64,000 nt of DNA, taken from assembly GCA_963555705.1 (NCBI GenBank), contig OY743177.1, positions 54,506,096-54,570,095 on the forward strand, in the 5' to 3' direction. Below the pieces are notes generated by a model. That model saw only the letters and a list, made by a program, of their open reading frames with translations. It was not told where the DNA came from and did no database searches. Of this stretch, positions 55,049 through 64,000 are shown one piece after another (position 1 is the first letter of the stretch; every line of letters starts with the position of its first letter). Origin of the DNA: Ligustrum vulgare. Lineage: Eukaryota > Streptophyta > Magnoliopsida > Lamiales > Oleaceae. The translations under genes were made by a program, and so were the position numbers.

Positions 55049-55336
55049 TCATGAAGAGCATAATATTTGTATAAATATGGAAAAGTATATGAATGGTTGA
55101 TAAGATTCCATTATATGTAATCATGAAGAGCATAATATTTGTATAAATATGGAAAAGTATATGAATGGTTGATAAGACTCCATTATATGTAATCATGAAA
55201 AGCATAATATTTGTATAAATATGGAAAAGTATATGAATGGTTAATAAGACTCCATTATATGTAATCATGAAGAGCATAATATTTGTATAAATATGGAAAA
55301 GTATATGAATGGTGCTTTACTTTAAGAAAATGATGT
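55049..55336 (+). repeat. 72-bp tandem repeat inside the LTR
   Basis: The unit atcatgaagagcataatatt..tataaatatggaaaagtata..tgaatggttgataaga..ccattatatgta is repeated about four times upstream of the TATA box; the same array is in the right LTR (about 62812-63099). Its place suggests LTR enhancer repeats. Confidence 0.9.
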
Positions 55337-55391
55337 GTTAAAATTAATAGAATTGAATGATGATGTTTACATTATGCCAACTTTACACATC

Positions 55392-55400
55392 TATATAAAT
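55392..55400 (+). promoter_or_regulatory. TATA box of the 5' LTR
   Basis: tatataaat in an otherwise mixed context, followed about 30 bp on by a pyrimidine/CA-rich likely start region (ttttacacacaactctacgc). Confidence 0.6.
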
Positions 55401-56127
55401 CCATCTCTTTTACACACAACTCTACGCATATACACTTATTTCCAATCTCTTGACAAAATCCACAAGTAAGAGAAATTCAAGGTGGTCAAGAAAGTTTTGG
55501 TCCATTTACTACTACACTTCATTTTAATCTTTTAAACGGTAAGTATATCTTATGTTTTTATGAAAAGAAAGTATGTTTTCTATGTTTTGGATTATACTGT
55601 GAAGTCAATTTCAAGAAATTGTTATGGGTTCCACATGATATGATATGATATGTTTATGACTATGCTAAGGGACCGGAGTTTAGTAGCGCTACACATAAGA
55701 ATTTTTACCACTTATGTTCGGTAAAATCCTTGTGTCTCCTTATGTTAATTATGATCCTTATGTTATTCATGAAAATTGTTTTTTTTTTATATGCTTACTG
55801 AGGTTTTTATAAATCTCATTCCACGATATTTCTTCCTTTCAGAAAATTGATGATTCGAGGTGGTCAACATGGAAGTGGCAAAATAAAGTGGCCAAGATTG
55901 ATGAGATTATTGGATTGAACACTTTAAATTTTCTATGTTTTGATATTATTTTTATGCAAAAACAATATTCACTATTTTAATTCCGCAATTAAATTATGAC
56001 TTTGGAAGTCGCACTCTATTAATTCAGTTATGAAATAAATTCTTATTATATTACTATTTAGGTCTCGATAATATGATATGAGTCATTAATAGTGGCACTC
56101 GAATGGTCGAGAATTCGGGTCGTCACA

Positions 56128-57296
56128 GTTGGTATCAGAGAAAAAGGTATGTTTTCATGTATACTCTTTAAATCATTTCAAAATATTTCTACAAGAAATG
56201 TTATTGCAATTAATCTATTTTAATTGCAGTTAAAGTAATTAATTTTCTTCATATTTTACATGTGTTTAAAATAAAATAAAATAAAAAAAAATATTATTAT
56301 TATAATATTCATTTACTGTTCACGACAGCACGTAACATGGAGCACTGTTCACGCAGTGAACAGTGACCGAAGCAATGTTCACGTGAACAGTGAACAGTGC
56401 GTGGTCACTGTTCAAATGAACAGTGAATGCGTCACTTAAAAAAAAAAAAATTTATAAGTAAGATTTTGATCTAATCACTTATGCAAATTCTATTTTGATT
56501 ACCAAATTATTTTATTTGGTAATTGGGCTCAATCTTGTATGAAAATTTAAATTGGGCTAAGTAAATTACTATGTGTATTGTTATTGTATCAATTTGGTCA
56601 ATCTCATGTAAAGATCCAAAATGGTTAATGAATATTTTCTAAGAAATAGACCATTATTTAATTATGAAAAATGTGACTCATCAATCCGCTACGCCACCTT
56701 CCATGTCTTGACTATTCGAATCAGGTATGTTATATGTTTTGCTAGTCATTTACGATTTTATTGAGGAAAAAAAAAAAATTTACCTTGAGACTTTACATGT
56801 TATATATGATTTGTAGTATAAATTGATAGAAGTCTCAATTTTAATTCCAACGTAGAATCTGAGACATAGAAGATACATATTGGAATTTTGGTACATGTTA
56901 AGCTTAGGAAGATTGACCCAATTTGATATTAAGTTAGTTGAAAAAAAAAAAAAAAAAAGGGTAAGGGATAATAAACAAAAATTTATTTAATGAATCCGTA
57001 CGATAATTCATCCCTTTATCACTACCTTTGTGTAAAAACAAGGGAAAAACTGTGGATGGTTATTAGTACTTTCTCTTCAAGCTTACTTCGTCTTCAAGTT
57101 CCAACTAACAGTTCGATAATTTATCCCTTTATCACTACCTTTGCGTAAAAGCAAGGAAAAACTGTGGATAATTATTTGCACCACTCTTTAAATTTCAAAT
57201 TCTGAAAATTTCACTCCTCAAAATTTATAATTATTCTAATGAAACTATAAAAAAAAAAAAAAAAAAAAAAATAATTATGCTTCCTATTTTTGCTAG
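56128..57296 (+). other. Leader region between the 5' LTR and the extra ORF
   Basis: Starts with the primer site and a strong donor-like sequence (gaaaaag|gtatgt, about 56140). Holds three hairpins built from cactgttca/tgaacagtg (56343-56425) and two tandem copies of a block tatccctttatcactacctt..gcaaggaaaaactgtggat (about 57010 and 57115). Ends ttttgctag|atg, acceptor-like, at the extra ORF. Confidence 0.6.
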
Positions 57297-57803
57297 ATGG
57301 TGAGTGGACAAGGTCAAACAACCCGAACTGATAGGTGCAATCATTTTACTTGGTTGCATAGAAATTACAAGAGAAACCCTAACCATGGTTTGCCACAACA
57401 TTTGGATGCCATGGAAAAGATTTACCGAGGGGCAAGGGCAAATGGATACCAATTTCATCGAGACGAAATTGTGTATCATCTAGATCGAACTCTCACTCCT
57501 TATTGGAGGAAATTCATCAAAAGAATTGAAGAGACATTCGACTACCAAACCTCCCCAAATATATTACTACGATGCATGAGGGAAAGGTGGAAGGTAAATC
57601 GTGAAGACCTTTATGACATCAATAGGGCGCCAGGCTACGAACAAAATCCAAGCAATGTCCTACCAATACCTGAAGTTAATTACGAGGGACTATATGTTGA
57701 AGATGAACCAAATGAGGAGTACAGCCCAGCGTCGTATTCCGCAATTGACCCAAGGCAAAATCCCGAGGGAAATCAACATGAGGGTGCTGATAGGAACTAT
57801 TAG
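57297..57803 (+). CDS. Extra 168-aa ORF before gag in the chromovirus
   Basis: ATG 57297 to TAG 57801-57803, encoding a soluble, charged protein (MVSGQGQTTRTDRCNHFTWL, LDAMEKIYRGARANGYQFHR, LTPYWRKFIKRIEETFDYQT, LLRCMRERWKVNREDLYDIN) with a Glu/Asn/Pro-rich acidic tail. No signal peptide or membrane segment and no domain I recognise. It keeps a clean frame in an element whose gag-pol is also clean. It lies 190 bp before gag in a different frame; the acceptor-like sequence before its ATG suggests spliced expression. Standard chromoviruses go straight from leader to gag, so this is unusual. Function unknown. Confidence 0.65.
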   Translation: MVSGQGQTTRTDRCNHFTWLHRNYKRNPNHGLPQHLDAMEKIYRGARANGYQFHRDEIVYHLDRTLTPYWRKFIKRIEETFDYQTSPNILLRCMRERWKVNREDLYDINRAPGYEQNPSNVLPIPEVNYEGLYVEDEPNEEYSPASYSAIDPRQNPEGNQHEGADRNY

Positions 57804-57993
57804 TTGACAATAAATTTTTGCCTTTTTAATTATGAACCCCATTAAGTTTTAGTATGTTTGGACAATGGGTATGCCTGGTAGTCCATTATGTATGTTAACT
57901 TATGAATGTTTATGAATAAAACATGTTATTTCTTTAAGTTCTTGCTTTTAAGTTGACTTCTTTCTAAATAGTCACCATTGTTTAATTAAGGCT

Positions 57994-60900
57994 ATGGCAC
58001 CATCAAGACGCGGAAGGACTAACAACAGCAATAACCAAACCCAAGAGCCCCCACAACCTATTCAACCACAACCTATTGCAGTTGACCCACAGTTTGCTCA
58101 GCAATTTCTTTCTATGATGCAAACTTTTGTGCAAACTACTGCACCACCACCGGCACCTACTCAACAGCCAACCCCAACGCCACCACCTTCTCCGACACCT
58201 CCTCAACCAGAGCAACAACAGGAAGTTGTGCCCGACACTAGGACCACTATCGCTGTTGTTGAGCAATTCAGGAAACAGCAACCCCCTATCTTCTATGGCA
58301 GTACGGATCCCTTGGAAGCGGAGGATTGGCTAGTAGGAATGGAGAGGATTTTCGAACTCATTGACTGCCCGAACCCTAGAAGGGTGATCTGTGCAACCTT
58401 TATGCTACGTAAAGGAGCTAGACGTTGGTGGGACACCACTGTTAGATCAAGGGCTCCTGGTCATGTTTGGATGTGGGATGAATTCAAGGAGGTATTTTTG
58501 AAAAAATACTACCCCACGAACATTCGAAATCGGAAGGAAGCTGAATTTCTCACTTTGACTCAGGGATCGATGTCCTTGATCGAATACGAGCAGAAGTTTG
58601 ATGAGTTGGCTCATTATGCTCCTGAATTTGTGGATACGGAAGAGAAAAAGGCAAGACGTTTCGAGCAAGGTTTGAGGGATGACTTGAGACGGACTGTTAT
58701 TGTGCTCCAGCTTGAAAGTTACCATGATGTGTTGGCAAGGGCACAACTGGCAGATTTCAAAAATCGCACTAGAGAGGAAGATAAGCATCATGGTGAACAG
58801 CCAGAAAAGCAAAAGTGGGTTGATAACAAACAGCCAGAGAAGCGAAAGTGGATGGATAACAAGGGCAAAGGAAAACAGAATTTTTCCAAGAAAGGAAGAG
58901 GAGATTCGACACAAGGCAGCAACAAGAGCTACCCACGCTGTGAAAAATGCCAGAAGCATCATCTGGGAACTTGTCTTATGGGGACAAATTCATGTTTTCG
59001 GTGTGGAGAACAAGGACACATGGCTCAATATTGTCCTAAGTATAGTCAGCCAGGAAACAACCAGCAAAAGCCACAGGGTAACAATCAGCAGAGGCCTCAT
59101 GGAAACAATCAACAGAGAAATAATCACAATAAACAAGGCAATGCATCCGGAGGACAGGCTAGGGTTTATGTATTGGGAGGACAAGATGAGGATCAGAATC
59201 GAAATGTCCTGGCAGGTAAAGTCCTCATATCCAACTTACAAGCATATATATTAATTGATTCGGGTGCCACCCACTCATTTATATCCCCTAAATTTGTAAG
59301 TAAACTGAATGTTATGGTCGAACATACACAATTCCCTTTAGAAGTGACGATGCCCAATAGAGATGTGTTGAATACTGATTGTATAACTAGGATGGCTAAG
59401 GTAGAAATTGATGGTAGATCACTGGAGATGGAGTTATATTTACTAGATATAGACGAATTCGATGTAATTCTTGGAATGGACTGGCTATCCAAGAACCACG
59501 CATTAATTCGTTGCTTTGAGAAAGAAGTAATTTTCCAAAGACCAGGAGAAGAAGAATTTCGACTATCTGTAGCTGGATGTGGACCGTTATCTCGCATCAT
59601 TTATGCATTGAAAGCACGACAAGCCTTATCATTAGAAGACACAACGGGTTTTCTGATGTCTGTAATAAGTAAGGACGAGAACAACAGACCAACAATTAAC
59701 AATGTTAAAGTTGTATGTGAATATCTGGAAGTCTTCCCCGAGGAATTACCTGGCATACCACCAGAACGAGAGGTAGAATTCACAATTGACCTCATTCCCG
59801 GCTCAGCGCCAATCTCCAAAGCTCCGTATAGAATGGCGCCTAAAGAATTACAAGAATTGAAGACGCAGATAGAAGGGCTATTGGAAATGGGTTTCATTCG
59901 GCCTAGTGTATCACCATGGGGGGCGCCAGTGTTATTTGTTAAGAAAAAGGATGGATCGATGAGAATGTGCATTGATTATAGAGAATTGAATCGGATCACT
60001 ATAAAAAATAAGTATCCCCTTCCCAGGATTGAAGATTTACTTGATCAGCTCCGAGGTGCAACGGTATTTTCCAAGATTGACTTAAGGTCTGGTTACCATC
60101 AGTTGAGAGTCAAAGCTAGTGATGTCTCCAAGACAGCATTTAGAACTCGGTATGGACACTACGAGTTCTTGGTTATGCCTTTTGGGCTAACTAATGCTCC
60201 TGGGGTTTTTATGGATTTAATGAACCGCATTTTCCATGATTACCTGGATCAATTTGTTATCGTGTTCATCGACGATATCCTAATCTATTCTAGAAGTAAA
60301 GAAGATCACGAGGACCACTTAAAGATCATTTTAGGGATTTTGCAGAGGGAGAAACTCTACGCCAAATTCAAAAAGTGTGAGTTTTGGCTAGAACGAGTAG
60401 CATTCCTTGGTCATGTTGTCACATCACGAGGGATAGAGGTGGATCCTAGTAAAGTAGAGGCAGTGTTGAATTGGCAAAGACCAACCAATGTAGGAGAAAT
60501 TCGTAGTTTCTTGGGTTTAGCAGGATACTATCGGAGGTTCATAGAGGGATTCTCCAAAATATCGGGACCTCTTACACAACTAACTCGCAAGAATGCGATG
60601 TTTGATTGGACAGAGGATTGTGAGCTAAGTTTCAAGAAGTTAAAGCAGAAGTTGGTGAATGCGCCAGTACTAACCATACCCAATGGGTCAGATGGTTTTG
60701 TGATTTTTAGTGATGCTTCAAAGCAAGGTCTGGGATGTGTCTTAATGCAACACGGTAAAGTGGTCGCCTATGCATCAAGACAATTAAAGATACATGAAAA
60801 GAACTACCCCACGCATGATCTAGAACTTGCCGCCGTGGTCCATGCACTAAAGATTTGGAGACACTACCTTTATGGAGGCAAGTGTGACATTTATACGGAC

Positions 60901-62649
60901 CATAAAAGCCTCAAATATATCTTCACTCAGAAAGAGTTGAACATGAGGCAAAGAAGATGGCTAGAGTTAGTTAAAGACTATGATTGTGAAATTCATTATC
61001 ACCCCGGCAAAGCAAATGTAGTAGCTGATGCCTTAAGTCGTAAAGTTACAAGTCAGTTAGCCATGTTGACAATGCAAGAACCATTATGGAGAGAATTTGA
61101 GAAATTGAATCTTGAAGTTGTCACCACTCAGCCAGGTGTGGTCGCTCGAGTAGCAGTTATGTCGATCCGACCCACACTTCGTGATAGAATTAAAGGTCAT
61201 CAAAAGGGTGATCAATCCTTTGAGCATATCAAGTCTGAGATTAACTCAGATAAACGAAGGGATTTCACTATTTCTGAAGATAAAGCATTATACTACCAAG
61301 GACGCCTATGTGTACCTAATTTTGAGGAACTAAAAAGAGAGATTCTAGAAGAGGCTCACTCATCTCCTTATTCAGTACACCCAGGAGGCACAAAGATGTA
61401 TAATGACTTGAAAGCAGTATTTTGGTGGGAAGGTATGAAGAGGGATATAGCTGAATACGTCAGAAAGTGTTTAGTGTGTCAGCAAGTGAAAGCCGAACAC
61501 CAACGACCATCAGGGTTACTTGAACCATTGGAAGTCCCAGAATGGAAGTGGGAGCACATAACGATGGACTTTGTGATTGGTTTTCCAAGATCAGGGAAAG
61601 GCAATGAAGCAATTTGGGTCATAGTAGATCGACTCACCAAATCCGCTCATTTCCTGCCAGTTCGGATGACGTTCACTATGGATCAATTTGCGCAACTTTA
61701 TGTGAATGAAATAGTAAGGTTACATGGTGTACCCGTTTCTATAGTATCTGATAGAGATTCAAGGTTCACATCAAACTTTTGGAAAAGTTTACACAAATCT
61801 ATGGGAACTAAGCTAAAGTTTAGCACGGCCTTCCACCCTCAAACGGATGGTCAATCTGAGCGAACAATCCAAACATTAGAGGATATGCTTCGTACATGTA
61901 TCCTCGAGTTTGGTGGACAATGGGAGAAACATTTACCTTTAGTCGAGTTCTCATATAATAACAGTTACCACACTTCAATTGGCATGGCGCCATATGAAGC
62001 ATTGTATGGAAGAAAGTGTAGGTCACCAGTTCATTGGGATGAAGTCGGGGAGAGGAAGATTTTGGGGCCAGAAATTATTGAACAGACAATGCATGCAATT
62101 GAGAAAATTCGCGCCAGTATGAAAATCGCACAAGATAGACAAAAGAGTTATGCAGATAAAAGGAGAAAAGGCCTAGAATTTTCAGTTGGTGATAAAGTGT
62201 TCCTCAAAGTAGCACCGATGAAAGGAGTGATACGGTTTGGAAAGAAGGGTAAATTACGACCAAGATTTATTGGCCCGTTCGAGATCTTGCAACGGATAGG
62301 AAATGTTGCTTATCAATTGGCATTACCTCCAGAACTCTCAGCTGTGCATAACATATTTCATGTGTCAATGCTTAGAAAGTACGTCCCTGACCAAAGCCAT
62401 GTTATCAACCACCAGTCTATAGAATTACAACGAGGTTTGACCTATGAGGAAGTACCAATAAGAATCGTGGAACAGACATGTAAACCCCTCAGGAATAAAG
62501 TGATTTCACTAGTAAAAGTACAGTGGAAAAATCACTCTATGGAAGAGACCACGTGGGAGCGAGAGATTGAAATGCGAGACAAGTACCCACAACTTTTCGA
62601 TGATTTCCAAGGTAAATTTCGGGGACGAAATTTAATTTTAGGAGGGTAG
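57994..62649 (+). CDS. Chromovirus gag-pol polyprotein
   Basis: 1551 aa, single uninterrupted frame. A Pro/Gln-rich start is followed by gag (about residues 90-260; [31 protein letters not shown]), zinc knuckle [14 protein letters not shown] (about 334), aspartic protease [12 protein letters not shown] (about 420) with [12 protein letters not shown], reverse transcriptase [20 protein letters not shown] and [10 protein letters not shown] (about 757), RNase [14 protein letters not shown] and [10 protein letters not shown] to ADALSRK, integrase HHCC ([12 protein letters not shown]) and D,D,E (ITMDFV about 1190, VSDRDSRF about 1252, [10 protein letters not shown] about 1288), then a GPFEIL tail and a C-terminal chromodomain-like segment ([19 protein letters not shown], about 1500). 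The chromodomain places it among chromoviruses, and the layout suggests Tekay/Del. Nothing is missing. Confidence 0.96.
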   Translation: MAPSRRGRTNNSNNQTQEPPQPIQPQPIAVDPQFAQQFLSMMQTFVQTTAPPPAPTQQPTPTPPPSPTPPQPEQQQEVVPDTRTTIAVVEQFRKQQPPIFYGSTDPLEAEDWLVGMERIFELIDCPNPRRVICATFMLRKGARRWWDTTVRSRAPGHVWMWDEFKEVFLKKYYPTNIRNRKEAEFLTLTQGSMSLIEYEQKFDELAHYAPEFVDTEEKKARRFEQGLRDDLRRTVIVLQLESYHDVLARAQLADFKNRTREEDKHHGEQPEKQKWVDNKQPEKRKWMDNKGKGKQNFSKKGRGDSTQGSNKSYPRCEKCQKHHLGTCLMGTNSCFRCGEQGHMAQYCPKYSQPGNNQQKPQGNNQQRPHGNNQQRNNHNKQGNASGGQARVYVLGGQDEDQNRNVLAGKVLISNLQAYILIDSGATHSFISPKFVSKLNVMVEHTQFPLEVTMPNRDVLNTDCITRMAKVEIDGRSLEMELYLLDIDEFDVILGMDWLSKNHALIRCFEKEVIFQRPGEEEFRLSVAGCGPLSRIIYALKARQALSLEDTTGFLMSVISKDENNRPTINNVKVVCEYLEVFPEELPGIPPEREVEFTIDLIPGSAPISKAPYRMAPKELQELKTQIEGLLEMGFIRPSVSPWGAPVLFVKKKDGSMRMCIDYRELNRITIKNKYPLPRIEDLLDQLRGATVFSKIDLRSGYHQLRVKASDVSKTAFRTRYGHYEFLVMPFGLTNAPGVFMDLMNRIFHDYLDQFVIVFIDDILIYSRSKEDHEDHLKIILGILQREKLYAKFKKCEFWLERVAFLGHVVTSRGIEVDPSKVEAVLNWQRPTNVGEIRSFLGLAGYYRRFIEGFSKISGPLTQLTRKNAMFDWTEDCELSFKKLKQKLVNAPVLTIPNGSDGFVIFSDASKQGLGCVLMQHGKVVAYASRQLKIHEKNYPTHDLELAAVVHALKIWRHYLYGGKCDIYTDHKSLKYIFTQKELNMRQRRWLELVKDYDCEIHYHPGKANVVADALSRKVTSQLAMLTMQEPLWREFEKLNLEVVTTQPGVVARVAVMSIRPTLRDRIKGHQKGDQSFEHIKSEINSDKRRDFTISEDKALYYQGRLCVPNFEELKREILEEAHSSPYSVHPGGTKMYNDLKAVFWWEGMKRDIAEYVRKCLVCQQVKAEHQRPSGLLEPLEVPEWKWEHITMDFVIGFPRSGKGNEAIWVIVDRLTKSAHFLPVRMTFTMDQFAQLYVNEIVRLHGVPVSIVSDRDSRFTSNFWKSLHKSMGTKLKFSTAFHPQTDGQSERTIQTLEDMLRTCILEFGGQWEKHLPLVEFSYNNSYHTSIGMAPYEALYGRKCRSPVHWDEVGERKILGPEIIEQTMHAIEKIRASMKIAQDRQKSYADKRRKGLEFSVGDKVFLKVAPMKGVIRFGKKGKLRPRFIGPFEILQRIGNVAYQLALPPELSAVHNIFHVSMLRKYVPDQSHVINHQSIELQRGLTYEEVPIRIVEQTCKPLRNKVISLVKVQWKNHSMEETTWEREIEMRDKYPQLFDDFQGKFRGRNLILGG

Positions 62650-62651
62650 AT

Positions 62652-63890
62652 TATAACACCCGCACTTAATTTTTGGGTTTAACCTCAAGAAATTGTAAAT
62701 TTAGGGACTTAATTGGATGTTAAAATTTATTTAGACCTTAATCATGACAAATTATTTTATTGTTGAAATTAAGAAAATATATGCAAGCATGAGAGGTTCC
62801 ATTATACGTAATCATGAAGAGCATAATATTTGTATAAATATGGAAAAGTATATGAATGGTTGATAAGATTCCATTATATGTAATCATGAAGAGCATAATA
62901 TTTGTATAAATATGGAAAAGTATATGAATGGTTGATAAGACTCCATTATATGTAATCATGAAGAGCATAATATTTGTATAAATATGGAAAAGTATATGAA
63001 TGGTTAATAAGACTCCATTATATGTAATCATGAAGAGCATAATATTTGTATAAATATGGAAAAGTATATGAATGGTGCTTTACTTTAAGAAAATGATGTG
63101 TTAAAATTAATAGAATTGAATGATGATGTTTACATTATGCCAACTTTACACATCTATATAAATCCATCTCTTTTACACACAACTCTACGCATATACACTT
63201 ATTTCCAATCTCTTGACAAAATCCACAAGTAAGAGAAATTCAAGGTGGTCAAGAAAGTTTTGGTCCATTTACTACTACACTTCATTTTAATCTTTTAAAC
63301 GGTAAGTATATCTTATGTTTTTATGAAAAGAAAGTATGTTTTCTATGTTTTGGATTATACTGTGAAGTCAATTTCAAGAAATTGTTATGGGTTCCACATG
63401 ATATGATATGATATGTTTATGACTATGCTAAGGGACCGGAGTTTAGTAGCGCTACACATAAGAATTTTTACCACTTATGTTCGGTAAAATCCTTGTGTCT
63501 CCTTATGTTAATTATGATCCTTATGTTATTCATGAAAATTGTTTTTTTTTTATATGCTTACTGAGGTTTTTATAAATCTCATTCCACGATATTTCTTCCT
63601 TTCAGAAAATTGATGATTCGAGGTGGTCAACATGGAAGTGGCAAAATAAAGTGGCCAAGATTGATGAGATTATTGAATTGAACACTTTAAATTTTCTATG
63701 TTTTGATATTATTTTTATGCAAAAACAATATTCACTATTTTAATTCCGCAATTAAATTATGACTTTGGAAGTCGCACTCTATTAATTCAGTTATGAAATA
63801 AATTCTTATTATATTACTATTTAGGTCTCGATAATATGATATGAGTCATTAATAGTGGCACTCGAATGGTCGAGAATTCGGGTCGTCACA
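62652..63890 (+). repeat. 3' LTR of the chromovirus
   Basis: 1239 bp, same ends as the left copy and nearly identical to it. The stop of gag-pol (62647-62649) is only 2 bp before it, so the polypurine stretch overlaps the end of the coding region. Confidence 0.95.
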
Positions 63891-63895
63891 ATATC

Positions 63896-64000
63896 ATTTC
63901 AGCAAACGTTCATGCTTCGTCTCTATATATTGTTCTTAAAATCCACAAGTAAAATTTATTATCAATATACTTTTTTTGTAACTAGATTAATAGATGATAT
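63896..64000 (-). pseudogene. CACTA relic, continuation right of the chromovirus
   Basis: Joins copy 2 across the insertion (ATATC). Too short and decayed to translate with confidence; identified only by continuity with 54888. Confidence 0.4.

Larger units (their letters stand above)
54889..56127 (+). repeat. 5' LTR of the chromovirus
   Basis: 1239 bp, tataacacccgcac to gggtcgtcaca. Contains a 72-bp tandem repeat (about four copies, 55049-55336), a TATA box tatataaat (55392-55400) and an intron-like segment (55539-55842: cg|gtaagtat ... cttcctttcag). A possible polyadenylation signal aataaa is at 56034. Confidence 0.95.
54889..63890 (+). mobile_element. Young, complete chromovirus (Ty3/gypsy, Tekay/Del-like)
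   Basis: 9002 bp with two 1239-bp LTRs (54889-56127, 62652-63890) and the target duplication ATATC (54884-54888, 63891-63895). The primer site ttggtatcagag starts at 56129. The polypurine stretch aggagggtagat precedes the right LTR. By eye I find only three differences between the LTRs (55 kb copy versus 63 kb copy: gcaagtatg/gcaagcatg, catgaaaag/catgaagag, attggattg/attgaattg). The 1551-codon gag-pol has no stop or shift. The left terminus reads TATAAC rather than the usual TG start. Everything expected of a potentially active element is present, plus an extra ORF before gag. Confidence 0.95.

Noticed and set aside
58003..59972. Minus-strand ORFs of 92-171 aa
   Set aside because: Antisense shadows of the intact chromovirus gag-pol.
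62738..63040. 100-aa repeat ORF on the minus strand (also at 54975-55277)
   Set aside because: Produced by the 72-bp tandem repeat inside the LTRs.

Overview
This is nuclear DNA of a flowering plant, most likely a eudicot. It is AT-rich, has spliced genes with GT-AG introns, and is dominated by plant transposon families (copia, Ty3/gypsy of Tat and chromovirus type, PIF/Harbinger, CACTA, Helitron, MITEs). The species cannot be told from the window. There are no operons, CRISPR arrays or rRNA genes, and I saw no tRNA gene.

Only two ordinary host genes are supported, and both needed exon-by-exon reconstruction. VPS38/UVRAG-like (plus, 9368-18966, six exons, 359 aa) is an endosomal/autophagy PI3-kinase subunit. 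Mitochondrial ribosomal protein L47/uL29m (minus, 20125-24197, three coding exons, 142 aa) is the other. They converge, with about 1.16 kb between their stop codons. Their introns are packed with DNA transposons: a 2.6 kb Helitron in VPS38 intron 1, a TTA-flanked 868-bp element in MRPL47 intron 1, and several Tourist-like MITEs.

Left of the genes (151-6369) lies a non-autonomous copia-type LTR element with intact ATAAT target duplications. Instead of gag-pol it carries an intronless, antisense, broken copy of a LONELY GUY (LOG) cytokinin-activating enzyme gene, plus a second broken unidentified coding segment. A decayed minus-strand copia (7085 to about 9000) split by a probable solo LTR follows.

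Right of the genes: a degenerate Ty3/gypsy with an extra shared LTR (25133-30068), a probable LTR remnant (30279-31850), AT-rich repeats and MITEs to 36437, then a complete Tat-lineage gypsy element on the minus strand (36443-46387, TGTCT target duplication, dual RNase H, gag-pol with two in-frame stops). It carries a spliced antisense ORF with its own TATA box and a 98-bp tandem array in its 3' region. Next come a decayed PIF/Harbinger transposon with both its genes (transposase and Myb-like, about 47.0-51.7 kb), a duplicated CACTA (En/Spm, TNP2-like) relic (53640-54888 and 63891 onward) and, inserted into it, a very young intact chromovirus (54889-63890; 1239-bp LTRs with about 3 differences, ATATC target duplication, uninterrupted 1551-aa gag-pol). 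The chromovirus has an extra 168-aa ORF between its 5' LTR and gag.

The most interesting items are the LOG retrocopy inside the copia element, the extra ORF, hairpin leader and intron-like LTR segment of the young chromovirus, the antisense gene of the Tat element, and the intronic Helitron.
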